From assembly GCF_040813715.1 (NCBI RefSeq), contig NZ_JBFOCH010000029.1: a DNA stretch of 64,000 nucleotides; one strand, 5' to 3'. A program made the translations under genes and the position numbers. How positions within the stretch are numbered: position 1 is the stretch's first letter; each line of letters begins with the position of its first letter. Under the pieces are notes generated by a model. It was given only the letters and a program-made list of their open reading frames with translations. It was not told where the DNA came from and made no database searches. This stretch comes from Mesorhizobium_K marinum. GTDB taxonomy: Bacteria > Pseudomonadota > Alphaproteobacteria > Rhizobiales > Rhizobiaceae. Below, one piece after another: positions 33,348-41,244 of this stretch.

Positions 33348-34324
33348 GGGCGCGACTCCCTGCCGGCAGCCAGCGTTGGAGACGCGACTTCGCCGGAGGA
33401 GGCTTTTGCCTCGCCCGTCCGGCGCCGGACCAGCGTCTCCAGGAGGCCGGCCACGCCACGCGGCAGCAGAAACACGATCACGATGAACAGCAGGCCGAGC
33501 AGGATCGAGTAGTGGTTGGGGAAGTTGGCCGACAGCCATTCGAACAGCAGGAAAAGCGGGATGGCGCCCAGCGCGGGGCCCCAAAGCCGCGAGGCGCCGC
33601 CAAGCAACGCCATGATGAGCGTCAGGAAGGAAACGGTGGGATTGAAGACGATTGCAGGCTCGACATAGGTCCAGCGCGGAGCCTGGATCGCTCCCACCAG
33701 CGTGATGATGACGGCGCTTGCCGCAAACAGGGCGAGCTTCGTGCGGGCGATGTCGATGCCGATGTGCGAGGCCACCACTTCGTCGTCGGCGATGACCTTG
33801 AGGGCGAGGCCGAGCCGGGACCGGTCTATCCACCAGGTGAACAGCAGGGTGACGGCGCAAAGCACCAGAAGCTGCCAGTAGATCTGCTCCGGCGTGATGG
33901 GCAGGAAGATGTAGCGGCCGAGGGTGCCGGTCACCGCCGTTTCGTACCAGGTGACGAGTTGGCGGATGAGCTCCGCGAGGCCGAAGGTGAAGATGACGAA
34001 ATAGACGCCGGCAAGCCGCAGCGTCGACAGTCCGACCAGCAGCGCCACGGCGAGGCCCACCATCGCCGCCACGAGCAGCACAGCCGGATAGGGCATCGTC
34101 TCGCTGAGCGCGGCGACCGCATAGGCCCCGATGCCGAAGAACGCGACAGTGGCCAGCGAAACGTAGCCTGTTCGGCCGGAGAACAGCCCCCAGGCAGAGG
34201 CCAGCGTGACATAGCCCATGAGGCCGATCATCAAGCCGACCCCATAAGGGCCGAGAAAGAAGGGCGCCGCCGCGAGCACCGCGAAGACAGCTGCCGCTGC
34301 GGCCAGGATGAGCGTCGTTTTCAT
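33344..34324 (-). CDS. Branched-chain-type ABC transporter permease (LivM-like)
   Basis: 326 residues with about nine helices; LivM motifs LFSGRTGYVSLATVAFFGIG, TLRLAGVYFVIFTFGLAELI, ALKVIADDEVVASHIGIDIA and the end LLFIVIVFLLPRGVAGLLE. The C-terminal tail of about 30 residues is hydrophilic. ATGA overlaps with both neighbours (33344 and 34321), so translation is coupled. Confidence 0.94.
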   Translation of the reverse strand: MKTTLILAAAAAVFAVLAAAPFFLGPYGVGLMIGLMGYVTLASAWGLFSGRTGYVSLATVAFFGIGAYAVAALSETMPYPAVLLVAAMVGLAVALLVGLSTLRLAGVYFVIFTFGLAELIRQLVTWYETAVTGTLGRYIFLPITPEQIYWQLLVLCAVTLLFTWWIDRSRLGLALKVIADDEVVASHIGIDIARTKLALFAASAVIITLVGAIQAPRWTYVEPAIVFNPTVSFLTLIMALLGGASRLWGPALGAIPLFLLFEWLSANFPNHYSILLGLLFIVIVFLLPRGVAGLLETLVRRRTGEAKASSGEVASPTLAAGRESRP

Positions 34325-35190
34325 CGCCGCGCCTTGCCGAACAGTCCGGCGGGGCGCCAGAGCAGCGTCGCCAGGAAGATCAGATAGACGGCCGCCAGGG
34401 TCAAGCCCGGGCTGACATAGGTTGCGACAAAGGTCTCCACCAGGCCGAGAATCAGCCCGGCACTCAGCGCGCCGGCAAGGTTGCCGACGCCTCCCATGAT
34501 GACGACGATCAGCGCCTTCATGGTGAAGACGACGCCGGACGAAGCGGTGAATGTCTGGTACATCGACACGACGACGCCGCCGCAGGCTGCAAGCGCGCCG
34601 CCCAGCGCGAAACCGAACCGCGCCGCCCGGTCGGCGTCGATGCCGACGAGCGGCGCCGATGCCGGCGCGACCGCCACCGCCCTCAGCGCCGTACCCCATC
34701 TGGTACGGGTCAGAAGCAAATAGAGGCCGCCGCCGATCGCCACCGCCATGACCAGTGCGAGTAGCCGGTTCATGGCGACGCTCGCGCCGAGGATATCGAC
34801 GCCGAAGTTCAGGTAGCTGTAGCTGATGTAGTTGCCGCCGAATCCGACCTGCATGACGCCCTGGATCACGAAGAGCAGGCCGAAGGTCGCAAGGATGGTG
34901 TCGATCTCCAGCGCCGCGCCGCCCTTCGACCGCCTGACCAGCGGCCGCATCAGCAGGCCGTAGACGACCCAACCGAAGGCGAAGCCCGCGGGAGCGATCA
35001 GCGCCAGTCCGAGGATCGGACTGACGCCGAGCACTTCGTGCACCAGGTAGGCGCCGAAGGCGGCGGCGATGATCGTTTCGCCATAGGCGAGGTTCATCGT
35101 CCGCGCGATGCCATACTGGATCGTCAGGCCAAGCGCGACCAGCGCGTAGGTTCCGCCCAGCACCAGCCCCGCAACCAGGGTCGTCAGCAT
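34321..35190 (-). CDS. Branched-chain-type ABC transporter permease (LivH-like)
   Basis: 289 residues with eight or so helices; LivH motifs LVLGGTYALVALGLTIQYGI, ARTMNLAYGETIIAAAFGAY, RAVAVAPASAPLVGIDADRA and MKALIVVIMGGVGNLAGALS. It follows the binding-protein gene after a 31-bp gap that carries a hairpin overlapping the binding-protein stop codon. Confidence 0.94.
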   Translation of the reverse strand: MLTTLVAGLVLGGTYALVALGLTIQYGIARTMNLAYGETIIAAAFGAYLVHEVLGVSPILGLALIAPAGFAFGWVVYGLLMRPLVRRSKGGAALEIDTILATFGLLFVIQGVMQVGFGGNYISYSYLNFGVDILGASVAMNRLLALVMAVAIGGGLYLLLTRTRWGTALRAVAVAPASAPLVGIDADRAARFGFALGGALAACGGVVVSMYQTFTASSGVVFTMKALIVVIMGGVGNLAGALSAGLILGLVETFVATYVSPGLTLAAVYLIFLATLLWRPAGLFGKARR

Positions 35191-35208
35191 TGCGCCACTC
35201 CTAGGCGA

Positions 35209-35223
35209 AGCCGGAGCCCGGCT
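35209..35223 (-). promoter_or_regulatory. Hairpin at the stop codon of the LIV-type binding-protein gene
   Basis: AGCCGG (35209-35214), loop AGC, CCGGCT (35218-35223) on the plus strand. The stem overlaps the first bases of the TAG stop (35224-35222). It is placed like the hairpins after the other ABC binding-protein genes in this window. Confidence 0.45.
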
Positions 35224-36445
35224 ACTGCCAGGCCGGCTTCGGCAGGATTGCCGCGGCCGCGCCTTCGCGGTCGACCGGCGCCACGGCGACGAACTGGCCG
35301 TTCTGCCACTGGCCGCCCAGCCAGAGCTTGCGCAACTGGTTGTCCTCGAGCTTCACCTCGCCGAGGACGGTCTGGAACGTGCCGTTGGACAGTTCGTCCG
35401 CAACCGCATCGCGGTCAAGGCCGCGCCGCTTGATCGCCTCCTGCAGCATCTGGAGGCTGTTGTAGGTGACGACGGACCCCCACAGGTCGGGCGCGTTGCC
35501 GATGACCTCCTCGTGGCGCTTGCGATAGGCTGCGTTGGCCTCGTTCTTCGGGTCGATGCCACCGAGGCTCATGATCCCTTCCGCGTTGGCGCCATTCTTC
35601 GCGCCGTAGGCCGGGAAACCCGTGCCGACACCAAGGTAGAGAACCTTCGGATTGAACTTCGCGACCTGCGCCTGCTCGGTGAGGGCGAAGGTTTCAGGCG
35701 GATAGGAGAAGGCGACGAAGGTGTCGGCGCCGCTCGCCGCGGCCTCGTTGATCATCGGCGTGAAGTCGGTCGTGCCTGCCGGGTAGGTGACGTCGAAGAC
35801 CACTTCGAAACCGGCGTCGGCCAAGGAAGGGCGCGCCGCGGTGACCAGGTCGATGCCGAAGCCGTCGGCGACCGAGATCATCGCGACCTTCTTGTTGATG
35901 GTGCCGGCGTCGGCAGCCTTCGACAGCAGGCCGGCAAGCGCGTTGGTGTAGTCGTGGCCGCCGCCAAGCAGCCAGAAGCTCTTCTTCCAGCGTTTTACGA
36001 ATTCCGGGGCTTTGTCGGTAACCGCCGAGACAGCGAGTTGCGGATAGCCGAAACGATCGAAGAGCGGCGCCACGGCGAGGTTGAAGCCGGTCCCCCAGGG
36101 CGGCAGGATGAAATCGACCTTGTCCTGCGTGGCGAGGCGCTCGATGTTGCGCACGACCTCCTCGGCCGAGGAGCGGTCGTCATACTCGATCACTTCGATA
36201 GGGAGCTTCGTACCGTCGGGCAGTTCGAGCCCGCCGGCATCGTTCACGTCCTTCACCCAGAGCAGGTAGTTGGGCAGGGTCGTGATGCCCGCACCGCCCG
36301 AATTCGGCCCGGTCTTGGATATTGCGTAGCCGATCTTCACCGAAGTCCGGTCCTGTGCGGTCGCGGGCAGGGCGCCGAGCACGGTGGCCAGCGCGATGGA
36401 CATGCCGAAAGATCGCAGGACTCGCCTGCGCGAAAGCGTCGTCAT
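35222..36445 (-). CDS. Branched-chain-type ABC transporter substrate-binding protein
   Basis: 407-residue Peripla_BP_6 protein. Signal peptide MTTLSRRRVLRSFGMSIALA..ALPATAQ (three Arg, possible Tat), then VKIGYAISKTGPNSGGAGIT, VIEYDDRSSAEEVVRNIERL and SADTFVAFSYPPETF-type blocks. First gene of the operon LivH-LivM-LivG-LivF-ALDH-SDR. The 29-bp element shared with the TRAP operon lies 104 bp before its ATG. Binding proteins of this class next to pca genes often carry aromatic acids; a PcaQ-controlled LIV-type protocatechuate importer is known in Sinorhizobium meliloti. Confidence 0.94.
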   Translation of the reverse strand: MTTLSRRRVLRSFGMSIALATVLGALPATAQDRTSVKIGYAISKTGPNSGGAGITTLPNYLLWVKDVNDAGGLELPDGTKLPIEVIEYDDRSSAEEVVRNIERLATQDKVDFILPPWGTGFNLAVAPLFDRFGYPQLAVSAVTDKAPEFVKRWKKSFWLLGGGHDYTNALAGLLSKAADAGTINKKVAMISVADGFGIDLVTAARPSLADAGFEVVFDVTYPAGTTDFTPMINEAAASGADTFVAFSYPPETFALTEQAQVAKFNPKVLYLGVGTGFPAYGAKNGANAEGIMSLGGIDPKNEANAAYRKRHEEVIGNAPDLWGSVVTYNSLQMLQEAIKRRGLDRDAVADELSNGTFQTVLGEVKLEDNQLRKLWLGGQWQNGQFVAVAPVDREGAAAAILPKPAWQ

Positions 36446-36549
36446 TGATGATCCCTCCGTTGCAGACGCCCGATTGGGGCGCTCGCCGGATCAGCCCGAA
36501 CTCCTCCCGGTTCTGTCCGACCGGTCAAGGCTAGGGGCAGTCGTTCTCC

Positions 36550-36578
36550 GCAGGAATAGACATTTTCGGGCAAGAATT
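36550..36578 (-). promoter_or_regulatory. 29-bp shared regulatory element, copy A (before the LIV-type operon)
   Basis: Read on the minus strand it begins AATTCTTGCCCG and ends TGTCTATTCCTGC. It differs from the copy at 24289-24317 at only three positions (11, 16 and 27). It has the same orientation relative to the downstream operon, with 104 bp to the ATG at 36445 versus 110 bp for the other copy. A possible -10 (TAGCCT, 36533-36528) sits at nearly the same distance as TATGCT in copy B. Confidence 0.65.
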
Positions 36579-36617
36579 GGATTTTTGCTGGTGTCGCCTA
36601 TTTTGGGTCGGCCAGCC

Positions 36618-37535
36618 CTACTGCTGGCGGGCCGCGGCCTCCCTCAGCGTATGCAGCAGGATCGAGAAGGCCGCGGACGGCGTGGCGTCAGTGCGCATGG
36701 TCAGGCCGACCGGTCCCTTGGTGTCCCCGGTATCGAGGGGCAACGCGGCGAAAGCGCCGCCGGAAAGTTCGTCGGCGACCACCCCGGCCGAGATGACCCA
36801 AACGGCATCGCTCTGCCGCAGGAACGCTCGGCCGAAGGAATCCGATACCGTATCGATCACGGTTGGGGGCAGGGCAATGCCGTTGGCCATGAAGAAGCGG
36901 TCGACAAACGGCCGGATCACGGATTCGCGTGTCGGCATCAGGACCGGAAATTCGCCAACCCTGGCGACGATGTCCTCGCCCTTGGCCAGCAGCGGGTGTC
37001 CGGTCCGAACCACGAACAGAACCTGCTCCGAATAGAGATGCTCGAAGAAGAAGCCCGTCATCTTCTCCGGGGCGGCCAGCCGGCCGACGACGAGATCGAG
37101 TGCGCCCGATCTCAACTGGTCGAGCAGTACCGCGTTCTCGCCCGTCACGATCTTGATCGCGGCGCCGGTTTCTTCCCTGAGGAACAGCGAGATCGCGCTG
37201 GGCATGATCCGCGTCGACACGGTCGGCAGCGCGCCGATGCGAATGGGCATGGCGGCCGCGCTGTCACGGCGCGCGGACTCCAGCCCATCGTTGAGTGCGG
37301 CGACCGCGGTCCCGGCGTAGCGCAGGAAGATCTCGCCGGTCCGGGTGACGCGTATGCCCCGGCCGTGCCGTTCGACGACCGGGGACCCGAGCGCCTCGTC
37401 CAGTTCGCGCAGCGTCCGGGTGACCGCGGGCTGGCTGACGTTGAGCACCTCTGCGGCGCGCGCCACGCTGCGTTGCCGCGACACTTCGAGAAAGGTCCTC
37501 AAATGGCGGAAGCGCACGCGGTTGATCGATGACAT
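36618..37535 (-). CDS. pcaQ: LysR-family regulator, probable PcaQ
   Basis: 305 residues from ATG 37535 (MSSINRVRFRHLRTFLEVSR). HTH: QRSVARAAEVLNVSQPAVTR TLRELDEALG; effector domain with IRIGALPTVSTRIMPSAISL. It is divergent from pcaD-C-H-G-B, as pcaQ is in rhizobia, and a PcaQ-like box lies 3 bp before the start codon. PcaQ activates the pca operon in response to beta-carboxy-muconate/beta-ketoadipate-type intermediates. An upstream in-frame ATG at 37574 would place the box inside the gene and is less likely. Confidence 0.88.
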   Translation of the reverse strand: MSSINRVRFRHLRTFLEVSRQRSVARAAEVLNVSQPAVTRTLRELDEALGSPVVERHGRGIRVTRTGEIFLRYAGTAVAALNDGLESARRDSAAAMPIRIGALPTVSTRIMPSAISLFLREETGAAIKIVTGENAVLLDQLRSGALDLVVGRLAAPEKMTGFFFEHLYSEQVLFVVRTGHPLLAKGEDIVARVGEFPVLMPTRESVIRPFVDRFFMANGIALPPTVIDTVSDSFGRAFLRQSDAVWVISAGVVADELSGGAFAALPLDTGDTKGPVGLTMRTDATPSAAFSILLHTLREAAARQQ

Positions 37536-37537
37536 CC

Positions 37538-37553
37538 ATAACCTCAGGATTAT
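37538..37553. promoter_or_regulatory. PcaQ-like box ATAACC-N4-GATTAT
   Basis: ATAACC (37538-37543), spacer TCAG, GATTAT (37548-37553). The consensus known for rhizobial PcaQ is ATAACC-N4-GGTTAA; 10 of 12 conserved positions match and the site is itself a near-perfect dyad. It lies between pcaQ and pcaD, 71 bp before the pcaD ATG. Confidence 0.65.
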
Positions 37554-37624
37554 CGAAAGCCCCGCGATTATCATTTTACCGAACCAAATGCTTGTGCAAA
37601 AATCTCCGGTGGAGGATTTTTGGC

Positions 37625-38422
37625 ATGCCTTTCGTCGATATCGGCGGCGTATCGATGCACTATCGCCACCGCCACGGCGATGGTCCCGTGCTTGTATTTA
37701 TCAATTCGCTCGGCACCGACTTCCGCATCTGGGACGACATGATCGCGGCGCTCGACCCGAACGCCGGGCTGCTCGTCTACGACAAGCGCGGGCATGGCCT
37801 CTCCGGGCTTGGCGCCGGTGTCCGCTCGATCGACGATCACGCGAACGACCTTGCCGCCCTCCTCGACCGCCTGGACATCGACGGAACGGTCCTGTGCGGG
37901 CTGTCTATCGGCGGCCTCATCGCGCAACGGCTGCTGATGATCAGGCCGCAGCCTGTGCGGGCCATGGTGCTCTGCGACACGGCAGCAAGGATCGGCACTA
38001 CGGCCTCGTGGGACAAGCGCATCGAAACAGTCACACGCGAGGGCATCGAGGCGATCGCGGACCCGATCATGGAGACGTGGTTCACGCCCGCCTTCCACCG
38101 AAACAGGCCAGCCGACCTAGCCGGCTACCGCAACATGCTGGTTCGACAGTCGGTCGCAGGCTACCTCGGAAGTTGCGCGGCGCTTCGCGAGGCGGACTAC
38201 AGGGAGGCGGCCGGCAGCATATCGGTGCCGACGCTCTGGGTCGTCGGCGACCAAGATGGTTCAACGCCCCCTGAACTCGTCAGTCAGACCGCCGATCTCG
38301 TTCCGGGCGCGCGCTTCGAGGTGATCGCCGGAGCCGGCCACATACCATGCATCGAGAAAGCGGCAGCGCTCGCCGCGCTCATCAGCGGCTTCGTCGCCGC
38401 CCTGCCAGGGAGAAAGCCATGA
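37625..38422 (+). CDS. pcaD: 3-oxoadipate enol-lactonase
   Basis: 265-residue alpha/beta hydrolase that opens beta-ketoadipate enol-lactone to beta-ketoadipate. Nucleophile elbow VLCGLSIGGLIAQ (Ser94), oxyanion region INSLGTDFRIWDDM, catalytic Asp near WVVGDQDGSTPPE and His in VIAGAGHIPCIEKA. The start ATG 37625 gives MPFVDIGGVSMHYR. First gene of the rightward pca operon; its stop overlaps pcaC by ATGA. Confidence 0.93.
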   Translation: MPFVDIGGVSMHYRHRHGDGPVLVFINSLGTDFRIWDDMIAALDPNAGLLVYDKRGHGLSGLGAGVRSIDDHANDLAALLDRLDIDGTVLCGLSIGGLIAQRLLMIRPQPVRAMVLCDTAARIGTTASWDKRIETVTREGIEAIADPIMETWFTPAFHRNRPADLAGYRNMLVRQSVAGYLGSCAALREADYREAAGSISVPTLWVVGDQDGSTPPELVSQTADLVPGARFEVIAGAGHIPCIEKAAALAALISGFVAALPGRKP

Positions 38423-38826
38423 ACGAGCCGTCTGGCGAACATGACCGCCACGCCGCCGGACTCGAGGTTCGTCGTTCCGTGCTCGGCGCCGGTCACGTCG
38501 AGCGGGCGAGCAAGGCCACGACGGACTTCGACCGCCCGTTTCAGGAATTGATCACGGAGGCGGCATGGGGCACCGTCTGGTCGCGTCCGCACTGGACGAA
38601 GCGGGAGCGATCTATGGTTACGCTTGCCCTGCTCGCGGCTCTCGGCCACGACGAGGAGGTCGCCATGCATGTCCGCGCGACGGCCAACACCGGCGCCACG
38701 CGCGAGGATATCTGCGAGGCGTTCCTGCATGTCGCGATCTATGCCGGGGTGCCCGCCGCCAACCGTGCGTTCCGGATCTCCAAGCGGGTCCTTGCCGAGA
38801 TGGACGGGCGGGCCGATGGCCAGTGA
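38419..38826 (+). CDS. pcaC: 4-carboxymuconolactone decarboxylase
   Basis: 135 residues; converts gamma-carboxymuconolactone to beta-ketoadipate enol-lactone. Starts MNEPSGEHDRHAAGLEVRRS, with the PcaC-specific VLGAGHVERASKATTDFDRP, WGTVWSRPHWTKRERSMVTL and HVRATANTGATREDICEAFL. It lacks the CxxC of the AhpD-like protein at 4121, as expected for PcaC. Overlaps pcaD (ATGA) and pcaH (11 bp). Confidence 0.94.
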   Translation: MNEPSGEHDRHAAGLEVRRSVLGAGHVERASKATTDFDRPFQELITEAAWGTVWSRPHWTKRERSMVTLALLAALGHDEEVAMHVRATANTGATREDICEAFLHVAIYAGVPAANRAFRISKRVLAEMDGRADGQ

Positions 38827-39571
38827 CCGGCTTTCCAATCGGCCCGTCGAGACTGGCCCATTCTTCCAGCGCGACCGCAACTGGCACCCGCCGGCGCTGA
38901 CGCCAGGCTACAAGACATCCGTGCTGAGGTCGCCGCAGCGGGCGCTGATCTCCTTCGACAATACCCTCTCCGAGACGGCGGGTCCGGTGTTCGGGCACGC
39001 CATGCTCGGCGAAGGGGACAACGACCTGATCCACAATTTCGCGTCGCCGGGCGAAGCCGCCCTCGGCGAGCGCATCATCGTCTATGGGCGCGTGATCGAC
39101 GAGCGTGGTGTGGGGGTGCCCGGCGCCCTTCTGGAATTCTGGCAGGCAAATGCCGGCGGCCGCTATCGTCACAAGAAGGATGGCTACCTGGCGCCGCAGG
39201 ATCCGAATTTCGGCGGCTGCGGGCGCACCATAACCGGGGAGGACGGCGGCTATGCGTTCCGTAGCATCAAGCCCGGGCCGTACCCCTGGCCGAACGGCCC
39301 AAACGACTGGCGTCCCTCGCACATCCACTTCTCGGTGTTCGGGCACGGCTTCGCGCAGCGGCTGATAACGCAGATGTATTTCGAGGGCGACCCGCTGATC
39401 TGGCGATGTCCGATCGTCCGGGGCATCCCCGACCGGGCGGCGATCGAACAGCTGATCGCCGCGGTCGACATGGAGGCGACGATCCCGATGGATGCGCGAG
39501 CCTTCAAGTTCGACATCGTGCTGCGCGGTCGTCGGTCGACGATGTTCGAGAACAGGCTGGAGGGCAACTGA
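38816..39571 (+). CDS. pcaH: Protocatechuate 3,4-dioxygenase beta subunit
   Basis: 251 residues; the iron-carrying subunit that cleaves protocatechuate between its hydroxyls (intradiol). Iron ligands visible: Tyr in ANAGGRYRHKKDGY, Tyr in IKPGPYPWPNGPNDW, and the two His of RPSHIHFSVFG. The start ATG at 38816 overlaps pcaC by 11 bp, and the stop TGA shares its A with the pcaG ATG at 39571. Confidence 0.95.
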   Translation: MASDRLSNRPVETGPFFQRDRNWHPPALTPGYKTSVLRSPQRALISFDNTLSETAGPVFGHAMLGEGDNDLIHNFASPGEAALGERIIVYGRVIDERGVGVPGALLEFWQANAGGRYRHKKDGYLAPQDPNFGGCGRTITGEDGGYAFRSIKPGPYPWPNGPNDWRPSHIHFSVFGHGFAQRLITQMYFEGDPLIWRCPIVRGIPDRAAIEQLIAAVDMEATIPMDARAFKFDIVLRGRRSTMFENRLEGN

Positions 39572-40185
39572 TGGCGCAATCGCTCGATCGTCAGAAGGAA
39601 ACGCCATCGCAGACGGCAGGACCCTATGTGCATATCGGCCTGACACCGAATGTCGTCGGCATCGCCGGCGTCTATCGCGAGGATCTCGGCTCGTCCATGG
39701 TCGAGGATGGGACCCGTGGCGAGAGAATCACGCTGATCGTCACCGTGTTCGACGGGGCAGGGGCGCCTCTGCGGGACGCGCTGGTCGAAATCTGGCAGGC
39801 CGATGCCGAGGGCTTCTACCCTTCGCCCGCCGAGCGGCGCGGGCGAGCCGACCCGCACTTCTCCGGCTGGGGGCGATCGGCCGCCGACATGGAGACAGGC
39901 GCCTGTCTATTCCACACCATCAAGCCGGGTCGCGTTCCTATGGCCGACGGCCGCGTGATGGCCCCGCACATCAGCATCTGGATCGTTGCGCGCGGCATCA
40001 ATCTCGGCCTTCACACGCGCATCTACTTTCCCGAGGAAGAGGAGGCGAACGTCTCGGATCCTATCCTGGCGCGCATCGAGCACCGCGCGCGCGTGGCGAC
40101 GCTGATCGCCCGCAGGGGGGCGGATGCATACGTCTTCGACGTTCATCTGCAGGGCGACAACGAAACGGTCTTTTTCGACAGCTGA
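39571..40185 (+). CDS. pcaG: Protocatechuate 3,4-dioxygenase alpha subunit
   Basis: 204 residues. Characteristic N terminus KETPSQTAGPYVHIGLTPN, middle LVEIWQADAEGFYPSPAERR and C-terminal ADAYVFDVHLQGDNETVFFD. The alpha subunit has the intradiol fold but not the iron ligands (HISIWIVARG replaces the HxH). Coupled to pcaH by TGATG at 39569-39573. Confidence 0.95.
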   Translation: MAQSLDRQKETPSQTAGPYVHIGLTPNVVGIAGVYREDLGSSMVEDGTRGERITLIVTVFDGAGAPLRDALVEIWQADAEGFYPSPAERRGRADPHFSGWGRSAADMETGACLFHTIKPGRVPMADGRVMAPHISIWIVARGINLGLHTRIYFPEEEEANVSDPILARIEHRARVATLIARRGADAYVFDVHLQGDNETVFFDS

Positions 40186-40194
40186 CATCGGAAC

Positions 40195-41244
40195 ATGACG
40201 ATTTCGCCCTTCGATCATCCGCTGCTCGCCGCCTTGCTTGGCGACGAGGACGCGAGCGTCCACTTCTCGGCGGCGGCAGAACTCGCCGCGATGCTCGATT
40301 TCGAGCGCGCCCTGGCCGAGGTCGAGGCCGGGCTCGGGGTCATCCCGGCTGACGCCGGCAATGCCATCGTGACGACCATCGAGCGGTTCTCGCCGGATAC
40401 CGCTGCCTTGCGCAAGGCGGCGGCGCAAGACGGCCTCGTCGTGCCGGAACTGGTGCGCCAATTGCGCGACGCGGTTGGTGAGCCGCATGCGCGGTTCGTG
40501 CATTTCGGCGCCACAAGCCAGGATGTCGTCGACACGGGCCTGGTGCTTCGCCTGAAGCCCATCCTGGCGATACTGGAAGACAGGCTAGTCGGGCTCGCCG
40601 AAGCCCTCGCGGGGCTCGAAGGCCGCTTCGGCTCCGTCAGCCTGATCGCCGTGACGCGCATGCAGCCTGCGGTCCCTATTTCCGTGGCCGCCCGGATCGG
40701 AAACTGGCGGAAGCCGCTGGAGCGGCATCTGGTGCGCCTGCGGGGAAGACGGCCCGACTTGCTGGCTGTCCAGTTGGGCGGCGCAGCCGGCACGCTGGAT
40801 GTCCTGGAAGCGGCCGGCCCGACCGTGCGCGCCGCCTTGGCGGCGCGCCTCGGCTTGGCCGACACACCGCAATGGCATAGCCAGCGAGACGCAATTGCCG
40901 ATTTCGCGAGTTCGCTCTCGCTCATCACGGCAAGCCTGGGGAAGCTCGGCCAGGACGTCGCGCTGATGGCGCTGGGCGGCACAATTGCGCTTGCGGACGG
41001 GGGGCGCTCGTCCGCCATGCCTCACAAGCAAAATCCGGTGAAGGCCGAGGTACTGGAAGCGCTCGCGCGCTTTAACGCGGCGCAGGTCGCTGCGATGCAC
41101 GAGGCGGCGATCCATCCCGTCGAACGCTCCGGCTCGGCGTGGATGCTGGAATGGCTCGTCCTGCCCTCAATGGTCATGGCGACGGCGGCAGCGCTGCGCC
41201 AGGCCGGCGGCATGGTCGGTGCCATCGAGCGTATGGGGGCGTGA
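40195..41244 (+). CDS. pcaB: 3-carboxy-cis,cis-muconate cycloisomerase
   Basis: 349 residues of the fumarase/aspartase superfamily; cyclises beta-carboxymuconate to gamma-carboxymuconolactone. Conserved pieces: ARFVHFGATSQDVVDTGLVL, RMQPAVPISVAARIGNW, and the superfamily signature GRSSAMPHKQNPVKAEVLEA with the catalytic flexible-loop Ser. Starts 9 bp after pcaG, and its stop TGA shares an A with the pobA ATG. Confidence 0.95.
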   Translation: MTISPFDHPLLAALLGDEDASVHFSAAAELAAMLDFERALAEVEAGLGVIPADAGNAIVTTIERFSPDTAALRKAAAQDGLVVPELVRQLRDAVGEPHARFVHFGATSQDVVDTGLVLRLKPILAILEDRLVGLAEALAGLEGRFGSVSLIAVTRMQPAVPISVAARIGNWRKPLERHLVRLRGRRPDLLAVQLGGAAGTLDVLEAAGPTVRAALAARLGLADTPQWHSQRDAIADFASSLSLITASLGKLGQDVALMALGGTIALADGGRSSAMPHKQNPVKAEVLEALARFNAAQVAAMHEAAIHPVERSGSAWMLEWLVLPSMVMATAAALRQAGGMVGAIERMGA

